Position numbers and translations under genes: made by a program. The notes below the pieces were generated by a model, which ran no database searches, was not told the DNA's origin, and worked only from the letters and a program-made list of their open reading frames with translations. From assembly GCA_963702575.1 (NCBI GenBank), contig CAVPCU010000002.1:496001-560000 (forward strand): DNA of 64,000 bases, in the 5' to 3' direction. This document shows positions 35,610 through 43,270 of the stretch, one piece after another. The DNA is from VRUE01 sp963702575 (GTDB lineage Bacteria; Actinomycetota; Thermoleophilia; Solirubrobacterales; 70-9). How positions within the stretch are numbered: the stretch's first letter is position 1; each line of letters starts with the position of its first letter.

Positions 35610-35900
35610 ATGACTTCTTCGCGCGACGACACGTTCTTTCATTCCTGGGCATCGACTCGCCTGGGGATCTCGGCTGAGGAAGTCTCGCTTGCTGCACTGG
35701 AGGATCTTCCCGAGTTGATCGATCTGCCCGAGGGTCCCGGCTCTGAGATGGGCGGCGAGGTGGGTTCGGTGCTCGACTCCTACACGGAGAGCGAGCTGCT
35801 TGAGCTCGCGGCACTTGGGGACGAACTGCTCAAGGAGCTGCCGTCTCTGCCCGAGGGCTACCGTCCGCCCGCCAAACCGCCGATCCCAACTCGCTGCTAG
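35610..35900 (+). CDS. Small acidic protein of unknown function
   Basis: The 96-residue product is very acidic and leucine-rich (AALEDLPELIDLPEGPGSEMGG, then TESELLELAALGDELLKELPSLPEG) with a proline-rich C terminus (YRPPAKPPIPT). A GAGGAGCGGGAGG purine run ends 10 bp before ATG 35610, supporting that start. An upstream ATG at 35562 is less likely. Acidity and size suit an antitoxin, inhibitor or DNA mimic, but no family is recognised. It precedes the membrane-anchored gene by 28 bp on the same strand, so the two may be a functional pair. Confidence 0.5.
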   Translation: MTSSRDDTFFHSWASTRLGISAEEVSLAALEDLPELIDLPEGPGSEMGGEVGSVLDSYTESELLELAALGDELLKELPSLPEGYRPPAKPPIPTRC

Positions 35901-35928
35901 CCAGTTCTCGGCAGGCTAGGCGGTTACG

Positions 35929-36606
35929 GTGCAGAGCCCTTCCACCCCGACGAGCGCCGATGAGCGGATCGCCGGTGTCTACCGCGAGCAGGTCGAGCGC
36001 ATGCTCGAGGTGCTCTCCACGCGCATCCTCACGGTGATGGAGGCACACCGCTATGCCGAGGAGCATGCCCGCATCTACAACCGGATCGGCCGCAACAACC
36101 TCACCGAGGCTCTCTCGCATCTCGCGCGCCTTGCCGAGAGCGCTCCGGATCTCTCTAACGAGGAGCAGCGCGACCAGCTCACCAATTTCGAGGATCATCT
36201 GCGTCGAACGATGATGGAGTCCTTCGAGGTGGTTGCCAAGGCACGCCTCGGCAAGCTGAAGAAGGACGGCATCTGGGATCGCTACTACGCAAACGCCGCC
36301 CGCCTCGTTGACCACGGCAAGTTGCCCTCCGTTGCCAGCGCCGAGGAGATAGAGGAACTTGAGCGTGAGGTGCGCTTCTGGATGGAGGAAGGTCGGACGC
36401 GAAAGACGGCTCATAAGTGGAGCGATTGGATCTATGGCGCCGAATGTCTGCGGACCGCCTCCGACAAAGCCGACGAGCTGAGTCGCAAGCTTCGCGAGGC
36501 AGTTGGCGCCGCCGAGGACTACCGACGCAACCGCCTGGGCATCATCATCGGAGCAATTGGTGGCCTCGTTGGAATCGCCGGCATAGTAATTGCCCTCGTT
36601 GCTTGA
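35929..36606 (+). CDS. Helical tail-anchored membrane protein of unknown function
   Basis: The 225-residue product is almost entirely helical and charged (ERIAGVYREQVERMLEVLSTRI, then EEIEELEREVRFWMEEG), with a single C-terminal membrane helix (LGIIIGAIGGLVGIAGIVIALVA) and no signal peptide. It is therefore tail-anchored, with the bulk in the cytoplasm. No enzymatic motif is visible. The start is GTG 35929. It is the last gene of the tRNA-Arg element, after the small acidic protein. A small partner plus a membrane-anchored helical protein resembles abortive-infection-type gene pairs, but this is only a structural analogy. Confidence 0.6.
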   Translation: MQSPSTPTSADERIAGVYREQVERMLEVLSTRILTVMEAHRYAEEHARIYNRIGRNNLTEALSHLARLAESAPDLSNEEQRDQLTNFEDHLRRTMMESFEVVAKARLGKLKKDGIWDRYYANAARLVDHGKLPSVASAEEIEELEREVRFWMEEGRTRKTAHKWSDWIYGAECLRTASDKADELSRKLREAVGAAEDYRRNRLGIIIGAIGGLVGIAGIVIALVA

Positions 36607-36617
36607 GTCTCCGTCCC

Positions 36618-36638
36618 TGGGGCAACAAATGGGGCAAC
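36618..36638 (+). repeat. Paired 9-bp direct repeats at the right end
   Basis: Two TGGGGCAAC units (36618-36626 and 36630-36638) are separated by AAA and followed by ATG, mirroring the left-end pair in sequence, spacing and orientation. They lie 12 bp after the stop of the tail-anchored protein gene. Confidence 0.5.
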
Positions 36639-36735
36639 ATGCCCCACAGATTCCAGCCGATCCCAGCGGGACTCGATTCGCCAAAAACCGCTTGAAGCCG
36701 GGCTCCACGTAGTCCAGCCGATCCACGGGCTCGGG

Positions 36736-36779
36736 CTACGAAACCGAAGGTCACAGGTTCGAATCCTGTCAGGCGCGTT
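36736..36779. repeat. attR: duplicated tRNA-Arg 3' end
   Basis: This is an exact 44-bp copy of 34273-34316. No D arm or 5' acceptor strand lies upstream, so it is not a tRNA gene but the far junction of the integrated element. Confidence 0.8.
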
Positions 36780-36851
36780 CGCTGAATCCCGCTTGGGGAG
36801 CCCAGGCCTTGCGCCGGGTCGCCGCCGAAGAGCAAGCCTTGATGCGTTACC

Positions 36852-37058
36852 ATGATGCGCATGACCCGCACCACGATTGATGTTGACGATCGAGCGCTTG
36901 ATGCTGCGCGTCGAGAGCTGGGGACGAAGGGCCTGAGCGAGACGGTCAACGCCGCCCTGCGCGACGCGACGCGACGGCGGGTGCTCCGGGGCTTCGATGT
37001 GCGTCGCGACATAGACGGGACTCCCGAGGAGGTTCGGGAGGGGCGGGAGCGACTCTGA
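36852..37058 (+). CDS. VapB-type antitoxin
   Basis: The 68-residue product opens with TRTTIDVDDRALDAARRELGTKGLSETVNAALRDATRR, the ribbon-helix-helix pattern of VapB (VapB_antitoxin family): a beta strand followed by two helices. A disordered C-terminal arm follows that would block the toxin. Three in-frame ATGs (36852, 36855, 36861) are possible starts, and none has a strong ribosome site. It overlaps the PIN toxin gene at its stop. The pair lies just outside the right end of the tRNA-Arg element. Confidence 0.85.
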   Translation: MMRMTRTTIDVDDRALDAARRELGTKGLSETVNAALRDATRRRVLRGFDVRRDIDGTPEEVREGRERL

Positions 37059-37510
37059 GCGCCGTCGAGACGAGGCCGATCGAGCTCGACGGCCCGGCGC
37101 TCTTCGACACCGGCGTTTGGACGTGGGCGCGGGACCGTCGCTTTCCGCACCTTGCAGAGTGGTTCAACGCTAAAGTCGAAGCAGGGCGGGTGCTGGTTTG
37201 CGACCTGGTGGTGCTGGAGCTGACGCGCCTTGCTCCCAATGAGGGCCGGGCGCGAGGAGTCGCTGAGCGCCTGGACGTCTTCGAATCGGTGCCGATGCCG
37301 AGCGAGCTTTGGAGTCGCGCCCGCGAGGTCCAGCTCCTTCTGGCTCCCGACGGCGACCATCGCCGCGTCCCGCCCGCCGACCTGCTGCTCGCCTCTGCAG
37401 CGGAGGCGGCAGGCGTTCCGCTCGTTCACTACGACCGCGACTACGAACGTGTCGCTGCCGTCACCGACCTACAGCACAAATGGATGGTCGCGGACGGATC
37501 GCTGCCGTAG
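37055..37510 (+). CDS. VapC-type PIN-domain toxin
   Basis: The product of about 151 residues shows the PIN acidic tetrad: ALFDTGVWTW (first Asp), VVLELTRL (Glu), VPPADLLLASAAEAAGVPLVHYD (third Asp) and the following DRDYERV. It would cleave RNA when free of antitoxin. The start is uncertain: the frame is open through the VapB stop, and the most likely start is CTG 37055, which overlaps that stop. No ATG or GTG was found before the first catalytic Asp. Confidence 0.82.
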   Translation: MSAVETRPIELDGPALFDTGVWTWARDRRFPHLAEWFNAKVEAGRVLVCDLVVLELTRLAPNEGRARGVAERLDVFESVPMPSELWSRAREVQLLLAPDGDHRRVPPADLLLASAAEAAGVPLVHYDRDYERVAAVTDLQHKWMVADGSLP

Positions 37511-37538
37511 CCTGCTGCCCTCGGCGGTCGGGTGAGCG

Positions 37539-38795
37539 CTACGGCGTGAGCCGAACGGGCAGCGATTTCAGCTGGTTGAGGAAGGCTGACTCGACGAAGA
37601 CGGGCCTGCCGGTCATCCGCATGCTCGGGTAGCGCTTCAACGTCTCCTCGAGCAGGATCTTCAACTCCAGGCGGGCGAGGGCGGCGCCGAGGCAGAAGTG
37701 GCGGCCGCCGGCGCCGAAGGCCTGGTGGTCGGGGTTGCGCAGGACGTCGAAGCGGTCGGGGTCCTCGTAGCGCGTCTCGTCGCGGTTGGATGAGGCGTAC
37801 CACATGACCACCTTCTCGCCCTCCTTAATCTCCTGCCCGGCCAGCACCGTGTCCTCGGTCGCCGTGCGGCGGAAGTGGGCGAAGGCGGGGAACATCCGCA
37901 GGGACTCCTCGACCGCGCCGGGGATCAGCAAGGGGTCCTCGACCAGCAGCTGGCGTTGCTCCGGGTTCTCCATCAGCGCCCGCATCGCGCTGCAGTAGGT
38001 CGCCTTGGTGCTGTCGTTGCCGGCGGCGACGAGCAGGAAGAAGCCCATCACGATCTCGTGCTCCTCGAGCCTCTCGCCTTCGACCTCGGCGTGGACGAGG
38101 ACGCTGGTCAGGTCATCTGTCGGGTTCTCGCGCCGCTCGGCGATCATCGCTCCGCAGCGGGCGAAGATCTGCTGGATCGCCTCCTGAATCGTCTCTTCGA
38201 CGTTGTCGATCTCGGGGGTGTAGTCGGGATCGCTGGCGGCGAGCGCCATGTTCATCAGCTCCGCCCACGCCACGTCGTCCTCCTCGGGGATGCCCATGAA
38301 GCTGCCGATCACCCGGGAGACGGCGGGCTGGGCGACGTCGGTGACGAGGTCGCAGCTCTCGCGACCGTCGAGGCGGTCGAGCACGCGGACGACGATCTCG
38401 CGGATCTCCCCCTCGTGGGCAGCGATCCGCTTCGGCGTGAAGCCGGCCTGGAAGAGCGCCTTCAGCCGGTCGTGCTTGGGCGGGTCCATGCCGATGAACA
38501 TCGCCCGCGCCAGCTCGATCGGGAAGACCTCGTCGATCGCGACGACCCCGCCGAGTTCGGAGGAGTAGGTCTGCCAGTCGCGGCTGACCGCGTGGACGTC
38601 GTCGGCCCTCGTCACCGACCAGAAGCCCTTGGCCTCTGGAAGCTCGGTGACCTCCGAGGTCCAGTGGACGGGGCACCCGCTGCGCATCCGCTTGAACAGC
38701 TCCAGCGGCGGTCCGTCCACCCAGTGCTCGCGCTCGAGGAGGAGCGCGTCCTCGACGCGACCCACGCCGGCTGCGATCTCGGTCTGGTCCGCCAC
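37539..38795 (-). CDS. Cytochrome P450 (CYP125/142-like class)
   Basis: The intact 418-residue P450 has FIGMDPPKHDRLKALFQAGFTPKRI (C-helix HxxR region), the I-helix FFLLVAAGNDSTKATYC with acid-alcohol pair D-S/T, ExxR (EESLRMFP), the SNRDETRYEDPDRFDV segment and heme loop FGAGGRHFCLGAALARLE with the axial Cys. The pattern is that of actinobacterial P450s that hydroxylate steroid or fatty acyl side chains. Electrons would come from a ferredoxin, such as the one at 21262. It has an inverted repeat 15 bp upstream and stands as a single gene. Confidence 0.92.
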   Translation of the reverse strand: MADQTEIAAGVGRVEDALLLEREHWVDGPPLELFKRMRSGCPVHWTSEVTELPEAKGFWSVTRADDVHAVSRDWQTYSSELGGVVAIDEVFPIELARAMFIGMDPPKHDRLKALFQAGFTPKRIAAHEGEIREIVVRVLDRLDGRESCDLVTDVAQPAVSRVIGSFMGIPEEDDVAWAELMNMALAASDPDYTPEIDNVEETIQEAIQQIFARCGAMIAERRENPTDDLTSVLVHAEVEGERLEEHEIVMGFFLLVAAGNDSTKATYCSAMRALMENPEQRQLLVEDPLLIPGAVEESLRMFPAFAHFRRTATEDTVLAGQEIKEGEKVVMWYASSNRDETRYEDPDRFDVLRNPDHQAFGAGGRHFCLGAALARLELKILLEETLKRYPSMRMTGRPVFVESAFLNQLKSLPVRLTP

Positions 38796-38809
38796 GCTCG
38801 CCGCATCTT

Positions 38810-38827
38810 ACTGGCTGATTGGCCAGT
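38810..38827. promoter_or_regulatory. Inverted repeat upstream of the P450 gene
   Basis: ACTGGC-TGATTG-GCCAGT is a perfect 6-bp inverted repeat 15 bp before the P450 start, a plausible TetR-family operator by size and position. No TetR gene is adjacent. Confidence 0.4.
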
Positions 38828-38975
38828 CGGGCAAAATCGTCGCTAAAGTTCGGCCTGGGGCAGCCCCAGCCCCCCTCCGGGGTTGTCAACCGCTGCTAGC
38901 TTCGTTAAAACGTCCATTCCGCCGCGCATTCGGCGCGGCCTTGCGGCCCGTGCCGATAGCGAGTGAGAGGGAGCG

Positions 38976-41165
38976 ATGCGAGCGAAGTTCATCGGAGCAC
39001 TGCTTGTTGCCTGCGCAGTTGCCGCGACGGTTGCCACGCCTGCTGGCGCCGTCGTGGCGGAAACGCCCAGCGGCCCGGTCAGCTACCTGCCGTTGAACGG
39101 GCAGGGCGGCGGCGTTACCGGGTTGGCGACGCCGAAAGGAGCCACCAAACCCACCGGCAAGCCCCCACTCCTCTATCACGGCGGCCCGGTCATGCACTCG
39201 CAGGCGGCATACGCGATCTTCTGGGTGCCGTCCGGCTACTCGCTGCCAACTGGCTATCAGGCGGCGATCGAAACGTACTTTCAGAATGCCGCAACCGACA
39301 GCGGCAAGCCGAGCAACGTCTACTCGGTCAGCGCGCAGTACACGGACAGCACGCCCCACCACGCGTCCTACAGCGACACCTTCGGCGGGTCGATGACCGA
39401 TACCACCACCTACCCGACCTCCGGCACCTGCGCGCCATACACCGGGCTTCTCGGCGAAACGTACTCTGCTTGCATCAGCAATCAGGAGCTCGAAGACGAG
39501 GTTGAATCGGTCGTGGCCGCCAAAGGCTGGCCCAAGACCTTGGCCGCCGAGTACTACGTCGTCCTGCCACCCCACGCTGGCAGCTGCTTCAACACCACTG
39601 GCAACGAATGCTTCGACAAGGAATTCTGCGCCTATCACAGCCGATCGCTGCCCGAACATGAGATCTACGCCAACATCAGCTACTCCCCGGGAGATCCGCT
39701 TGCCTGCGGGGTCGGTGAGTACCCCAACGGGCATTCGAACGGCAACGTCGACGACACGCTGAGCAGCCTCAGCCACGAGGCAAACGAGTCGATCACCGAC
39801 CCGCTCCTGAGCGCCTGGTTTGACGAAAAAGGCTTCGAGAACGGCGACGAGTGCCGCAACTCGAGCGACGACTACGGCACGCCACTGGGCGGTTCGTCGG
39901 GCAGCCTCTTCAACGAGGAAATCGGCACCGGCCACTACTACCTCCAGCAGGAGTGGAGCAACGACATCGAAGACTGCGCCCAGCGGGTCGAACCGGCGTT
40001 GCCGGAAATCGCCAACCCGGGCACGGTCAAACCGGGCGAATCCGTTGGCTTCGACGGCAGCGGCTCGGTGCCGGGCTCCGGTGGCATCGAATCCTACAAA
40101 TGGGACTTCGGCGACGGCGGCACGGAAACCGGCGCAGAACCGTCACACACGTTTGTCAGCACGGGCGAATACACGGTGACGCTGACGGTCGAAGACGACG
40201 GTGAATTCACCTACTCCACCAGCCACAAAGTCGTGGTCACCAACGCAGTGCACCGCACGCTCTCTGTGTCCATCGCGGGATCGGGAGCGGGTACCGTCAC
40301 CGGCAGCGGGGTGTCTTGCCCGGGAACCTGCTCGCACGAATACCTCGAAGGGGAATCGGTGACGTTGACGGCGACGCCCAGTAGTGGCTCGACCTTCAGC
40401 GGATGGTCGGGCAGCGGCTGTAGCGGCACCGGAACCTGCGAAGTGACGATGAGCGCCGACCACGGGGTCACCGCCACCTTCACGGAAATCCCGCTGCGCA
40501 AACTCACCGTCGCTCGGTCTGGCACGGGCTCGGGAACCGTGACCGGTAGCGGAATCTCCTGCGGCGCAACCTGCACGCACAAATACGAAGACGGCGAATC
40601 CGTGATCCTCACCGCGGTCGCATCGTCAGGCTCGACCTTCAGCGGATGGTCGGGCAGCGGCTGTAGCGGCACCGGGACCTGCGAAGTCACGATGAGCGCC
40701 GACCACACGGTCACCGCCACGTTCACCGCGCGGCGAACCCTCACCGTCTCGCCTGCGGGCAGCGGCTCGGGCACCGTCACCGGCACCGGGATCTCCTGCC
40801 CGGGGACCTGCTCGCACGAATACCTCGAAGGAGAAACGGTGACGTTGACGGCCTCCCCCAGCGCCGGCTCGACCTTCAGCGGATGGTCGGGCAGCGGCTG
40901 CAGCGGCACCGGGACCTGCGAAGTGCCGATGAGCGCCGACAAGAGCGTGACCGCGACCTTCGCTGTGTCGTCCGGCGGGGGCGGTGGAGGGTCGAGCGGC
41001 GGCGGTTCCTCGAGCGGAGGAGGCGGCTCTACGCCGCCCGCCCCGCCACCGCCCGCTCCGCCGCAACCTTCCCCGTGCCGCAAAGGCTTCAGGAAAGCCA
41101 CGAAAAACGGCAAAGCCGTCTGCGTGAAGATCAGGAAACACCACCGACACCACAAACACCACTGA
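38976..41165 (+). CDS. Secreted PKD and divergent InlB-like repeat protein with a peptidase-like N-terminal domain
   Basis: The 729-residue product has a signal peptide (about residues 5-27, ending PAGA). An N-terminal domain (about 40-340) contains SSLSHEANESITDPLLSAW, reminiscent of the HExxxE zinc site in secreted peptidase-like proteins. A PKD domain follows (about 350-425, FDGSGSVPGSGGIESYKWDFGDGG), then three repeats of about 78 residues (HRTLSVSIAGSGAGTVTGSG and SGWSGSGCSGTGTC, CEVTMSAD), each with cysteine pairs. A Gly/Ser/Pro linker and a Lys/His-rich tail end the protein. It is extracellular, possibly wall-bound through the basic tail. Whether the peptidase site is active is unknown. 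Confidence 0.78.
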   Translation: MRAKFIGALLVACAVAATVATPAGAVVAETPSGPVSYLPLNGQGGGVTGLATPKGATKPTGKPPLLYHGGPVMHSQAAYAIFWVPSGYSLPTGYQAAIETYFQNAATDSGKPSNVYSVSAQYTDSTPHHASYSDTFGGSMTDTTTYPTSGTCAPYTGLLGETYSACISNQELEDEVESVVAAKGWPKTLAAEYYVVLPPHAGSCFNTTGNECFDKEFCAYHSRSLPEHEIYANISYSPGDPLACGVGEYPNGHSNGNVDDTLSSLSHEANESITDPLLSAWFDEKGFENGDECRNSSDDYGTPLGGSSGSLFNEEIGTGHYYLQQEWSNDIEDCAQRVEPALPEIANPGTVKPGESVGFDGSGSVPGSGGIESYKWDFGDGGTETGAEPSHTFVSTGEYTVTLTVEDDGEFTYSTSHKVVVTNAVHRTLSVSIAGSGAGTVTGSGVSCPGTCSHEYLEGESVTLTATPSSGSTFSGWSGSGCSGTGTCEVTMSADHGVTATFTEIPLRKLTVARSGTGSGTVTGSGISCGATCTHKYEDGESVILTAVASSGSTFSGWSGSGCSGTGTCEVTMSADHTVTATFTARRTLTVSPAGSGSGTVTGTGISCPGTCSHEYLEGETVTLTASPSAGSTFSGWSGSGCSGTGTCEVPMSADKSVTATFAVSSGGGGGGSSGGGSSSGGGGSTPPAPPPPAPPQPSPCRKGFRKATKNGKAVCVKIRKHHRHHKHH
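40251..40967 (+). repeat. Three tandem 230-240-bp coding repeats
   Basis: Three near-identical units encode the InlB-like repeats of the secreted protein. The block beginning GGCTCGACCTTCAGCGGATG (near 40387, 40630 and 40867) is almost unchanged between units. High nucleotide identity implies recent duplication or gene conversion. Confidence 0.8.
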
Positions 41166-41172
41166 GCTCGAT

Positions 41173-42150
41173 CTAGACGGTCTCCGGGGAGGGGCCGGCT
41201 ACGGTGACGGCGTCGGCCATGATCTCCTCGATTCGCCCCATCTCCTCCTCGCCGAGCTCGACCTCCGCCGCCGCAACGCTCTCCGCCAGGTGCTCGGCGC
41301 TGCGGGCGCCGACGATCGCCACCTGTACCGCCGGGTGGGCGAGCGTCCAGGCAATGGCGAGCTGGCTGACGGTGATGTCGAGCTCCGCGGCGAGCTCGGC
41401 GAGGCGTCCCACGGTCTCGAGGTTGCGGCGGTAGGCCTCGCCCTCGAAGAGGTCGCTGACGCTGCGCCAGTCATCGTCTGGGAAGGTCGTGCGCTCGCCC
41501 ATCTGGCCGCCGAGCAGACCGTGGGCAAGCGGCCCGTAGGCGAGCACGCCGAGGCCGTGCTCGAGCGCATAGGGGAGCAGCTCGTCCTCGATCTCGGGGC
41601 GGAAGAGGTGGTAGGGGGGCTGCATCGCCTCCACCGCGCAGCTGCGGGATAGCTCGGCGGTCTGCTCGGTGCTGAAGTTGGATACGCCGACGCGGCGTAT
41701 CTTGCCCTCGTTCACCAGCTGGCGGAGCGCCCGTCCGGTCTCGGTGAACGGGGTCCCGGGGTCGGGCCAGTGGACCTGGTAGAGGTCGATCTGGTCGATG
41801 CCCAGGTTGGCGAGGCTCTCCTCGACGCCGCTGCGCAGCCACTCGGGGCTCGAGTCCCTGACCAAGCCCTCCTCGGCGTCGAGCCGCAGGCCGCCCTTGG
41901 TGGCGATCACGATCGAGTCGCGTTCGCGCCGCAGCGGCTCGGCCAGCGCCGAGCCGAGGATCCGCTCGGCGACGCCGAAGCCATATGCCTGGGCGGTGTC
42001 GAAGAAGTTGACGCCGAGCTCGTGCGCGCGGCGGATCGTGGCGATCGCCGACTCCTCGTCCACCGTGCCCCAATCGCCGCCGAACTGCCAGGTGCCGTAG
42101 GCGATCGGCGTGACCTGCAGGCCGGTCAGGCCCAGCGTGACTCTCTCCAT
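41173..42150 (-). CDS. Aldo/keto reductase
   Basis: The 325-residue product is a (beta/alpha)8 aldo/keto reductase: LGLTGLQVTPIAYGTWQFGG, the catalytic Asp-Tyr segment FFDTAQAYGFGVAERILG, Lys in IATKGGLRLD, His in DLYQVHWPDPGTP and RRVGVSNFSTEQ, then the NADP-binding C-terminal AIVGARSAEHLAESV. It reduces a carbonyl with NADPH; the substrate is unknown. GAGGAGGG stands 5 bp before ATG 42150, which fixes the start. It is divergent from the patatin gene. Confidence 0.93.
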   Translation of the reverse strand: MERVTLGLTGLQVTPIAYGTWQFGGDWGTVDEESAIATIRRAHELGVNFFDTAQAYGFGVAERILGSALAEPLRRERDSIVIATKGGLRLDAEEGLVRDSSPEWLRSGVEESLANLGIDQIDLYQVHWPDPGTPFTETGRALRQLVNEGKIRRVGVSNFSTEQTAELSRSCAVEAMQPPYHLFRPEIEDELLPYALEHGLGVLAYGPLAHGLLGGQMGERTTFPDDDWRSVSDLFEGEAYRRNLETVGRLAELAAELDITVSQLAIAWTLAHPAVQVAIVGARSAEHLAESVAAAEVELGEEEMGRIEEIMADAVTVAGPSPETV

Positions 42151-42232
42151 CAATTCCCTCCTCGGTTGCGGTTCCTGCCCGCTACCCGGCTGGGACTTGA
42201 CTCAAGCCCCGGCCACCCTGGAGACTGCGCCG

Positions 42233-43270
42233 ATGGCGCAAGAAAGGCAGAACGATGGAGGGTCCGTCGACCTTGTGATGGAAGGGGGCGGCGTCAAGGG
42301 CATCGGCCTGGTCGGCGCCCTGGCGGTGCTCGAGGAGCGCGGCTTCGAGGTGCAGCGGGTCGCCGGGACCTCAGCTGGCGCGATCACCGCGGCGCTCGTC
42401 GCCGCCGGCTACTCGGCGGCCGAGCTGCATGAAGTGCTCCTCGGCCTGAACTTCAACTCGTTCAAGGACCCGACTTGGGAGGACCACATACCGCTCGTCG
42501 GCGAGGTCTTCAGCGGCCTGCTCGAGAAGGGGGTGTTCAAGGGCGAGCACTTCCTCAAGTGGATGCGAGGTCTACTGGCGGTCAAGGGCAAGCACACCTT
42601 CGGCGATCTGGTCGACCCCGACGCGACCGACGAAGCCGAAGACCGCCACCGGCTACAGGTGATCGCCACCGACATCACCGACCACGAGCTGCTGCGGCTG
42701 CCGCGCGACGCCGAGCGCTTCGGCGTCGATCCCGACGAGCTCGGCGTCGCCGAGGCGGTGCGGATGAGCATGAGCATCCCGATCTTCTTCGGGCCCTGGC
42801 GCTGGCGCTCGCGGACTGACGGCCGCGAGCACCTGATCGTCGACGGCGGCGTCCTCTCGAACTTCCCGGTGTGGATCTTCGATAGCGCCGGCGAGCCGCG
42901 CTGGCCGACCTTCGGCCTGATGCTGGTCGAGCCTGAGCCGCGGGCCGCTCCGGGAGCCAACCAGCCGCCCGCCCCCGACGCGAGCATCGTCACCTACCTG
43001 AAGGACCTGGTCAACACGATGCTCGAGGCGCACGATCGCATGTACCTGGAGAACGACACCTTTGTGCGCACGATCCCGATTCCGACCCTGGGGGTACGGA
43101 CGACCGAGTTCGACCTGACGCGCGAGCGCGCGGAAGCGCTCTACGAGTCGGGGCGGCAGGCGGCCGAAGCGTTCCTCGCCAGCTGGCGCTTCGACGCATA
43201 CAAGGCGACCTTTCGCACGGGCGCGGCGCCAGGCCGGCGCCAGGCGGTCGGCGAGGTCACGTCCGGCTAG
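42233..43270 (+). CDS. Patatin-like phospholipase
   Basis: The 345-residue product has the patatin catalytic set: oxyanion glycines GGGVKGIGLVG (about residue 20), the nucleophile elbow GTSAGA (Ser about residue 49) and the catalytic Asp in VDGGVLSNFPVW (about 205). It would hydrolyse acyl ester bonds of membrane or storage lipids. There is no signal peptide. The C-terminal part has DRMYLENDTFVRTIPIPTLGVRTTEF. The start is ATG 42233. GTG 42275 is closer to the first motif. The end overlaps the convergent phosphoesterase gene by 4 bp. Confidence 0.9.
   Translation: MAQERQNDGGSVDLVMEGGGVKGIGLVGALAVLEERGFEVQRVAGTSAGAITAALVAAGYSAAELHEVLLGLNFNSFKDPTWEDHIPLVGEVFSGLLEKGVFKGEHFLKWMRGLLAVKGKHTFGDLVDPDATDEAEDRHRLQVIATDITDHELLRLPRDAERFGVDPDELGVAEAVRMSMSIPIFFGPWRWRSRTDGREHLIVDGGVLSNFPVWIFDSAGEPRWPTFGLMLVEPEPRAAPGANQPPAPDASIVTYLKDLVNTMLEAHDRMYLENDTFVRTIPIPTLGVRTTEFDLTRERAEALYESGRQAAEAFLASWRFDAYKATFRTGAAPGRRQAVGEVTSG

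Larger units (their letters stand above)
34273..36779. mobile_element. Integrase-less integrative element in tRNA-Arg
   Basis: A 44-bp exact direct repeat of the tRNA-Arg 3' end occurs at 34273-34316 and 36736-36779, 2,463 bp apart, the footprint of tyrosine-recombinase integration into a tRNA gene. Similarity resumes after a short mismatch with a shared 16-bp block, ATCCCGCTTGGGGAGC. Just inside both ends are two 9-bp units TGGGGCAAC in direct orientation, separated by 3 bp and followed by ATG, resembling integrase arm-type sites. The interior is less GC-rich than its flanks and carries four small genes with no integrase, relaxase or replication gene. It could be a satellite mobilised in trans or a remnant. 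Confidence 0.7.

Noticed and set aside
35422..35613. 63-codon frame inside the tRNA-Arg element
   Set aside because: No ribosome site, no recognisable composition or motif, and it overlaps the purine-rich leader of the next gene.
36721..36779. Second tRNA-Arg gene
   Set aside because: Only the part from the anticodon loop to the 3' end is present. There is no 5' acceptor strand or D arm, so it is an attachment-site copy.
36607..36779. Truncated integrase coding remnant reading WGNKWGNM
   Set aside because: The same WGN-like reading occurs at the left end in the same orientation, with the 9-bp units conserved and spacers free to vary, which fits DNA binding sites better than protein remnants.
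40251..40967. CRISPR-like array
   Set aside because: The repeats are about 230-240 bp, contiguous and in frame within a secreted-protein gene, with no spacers and no cas genes.
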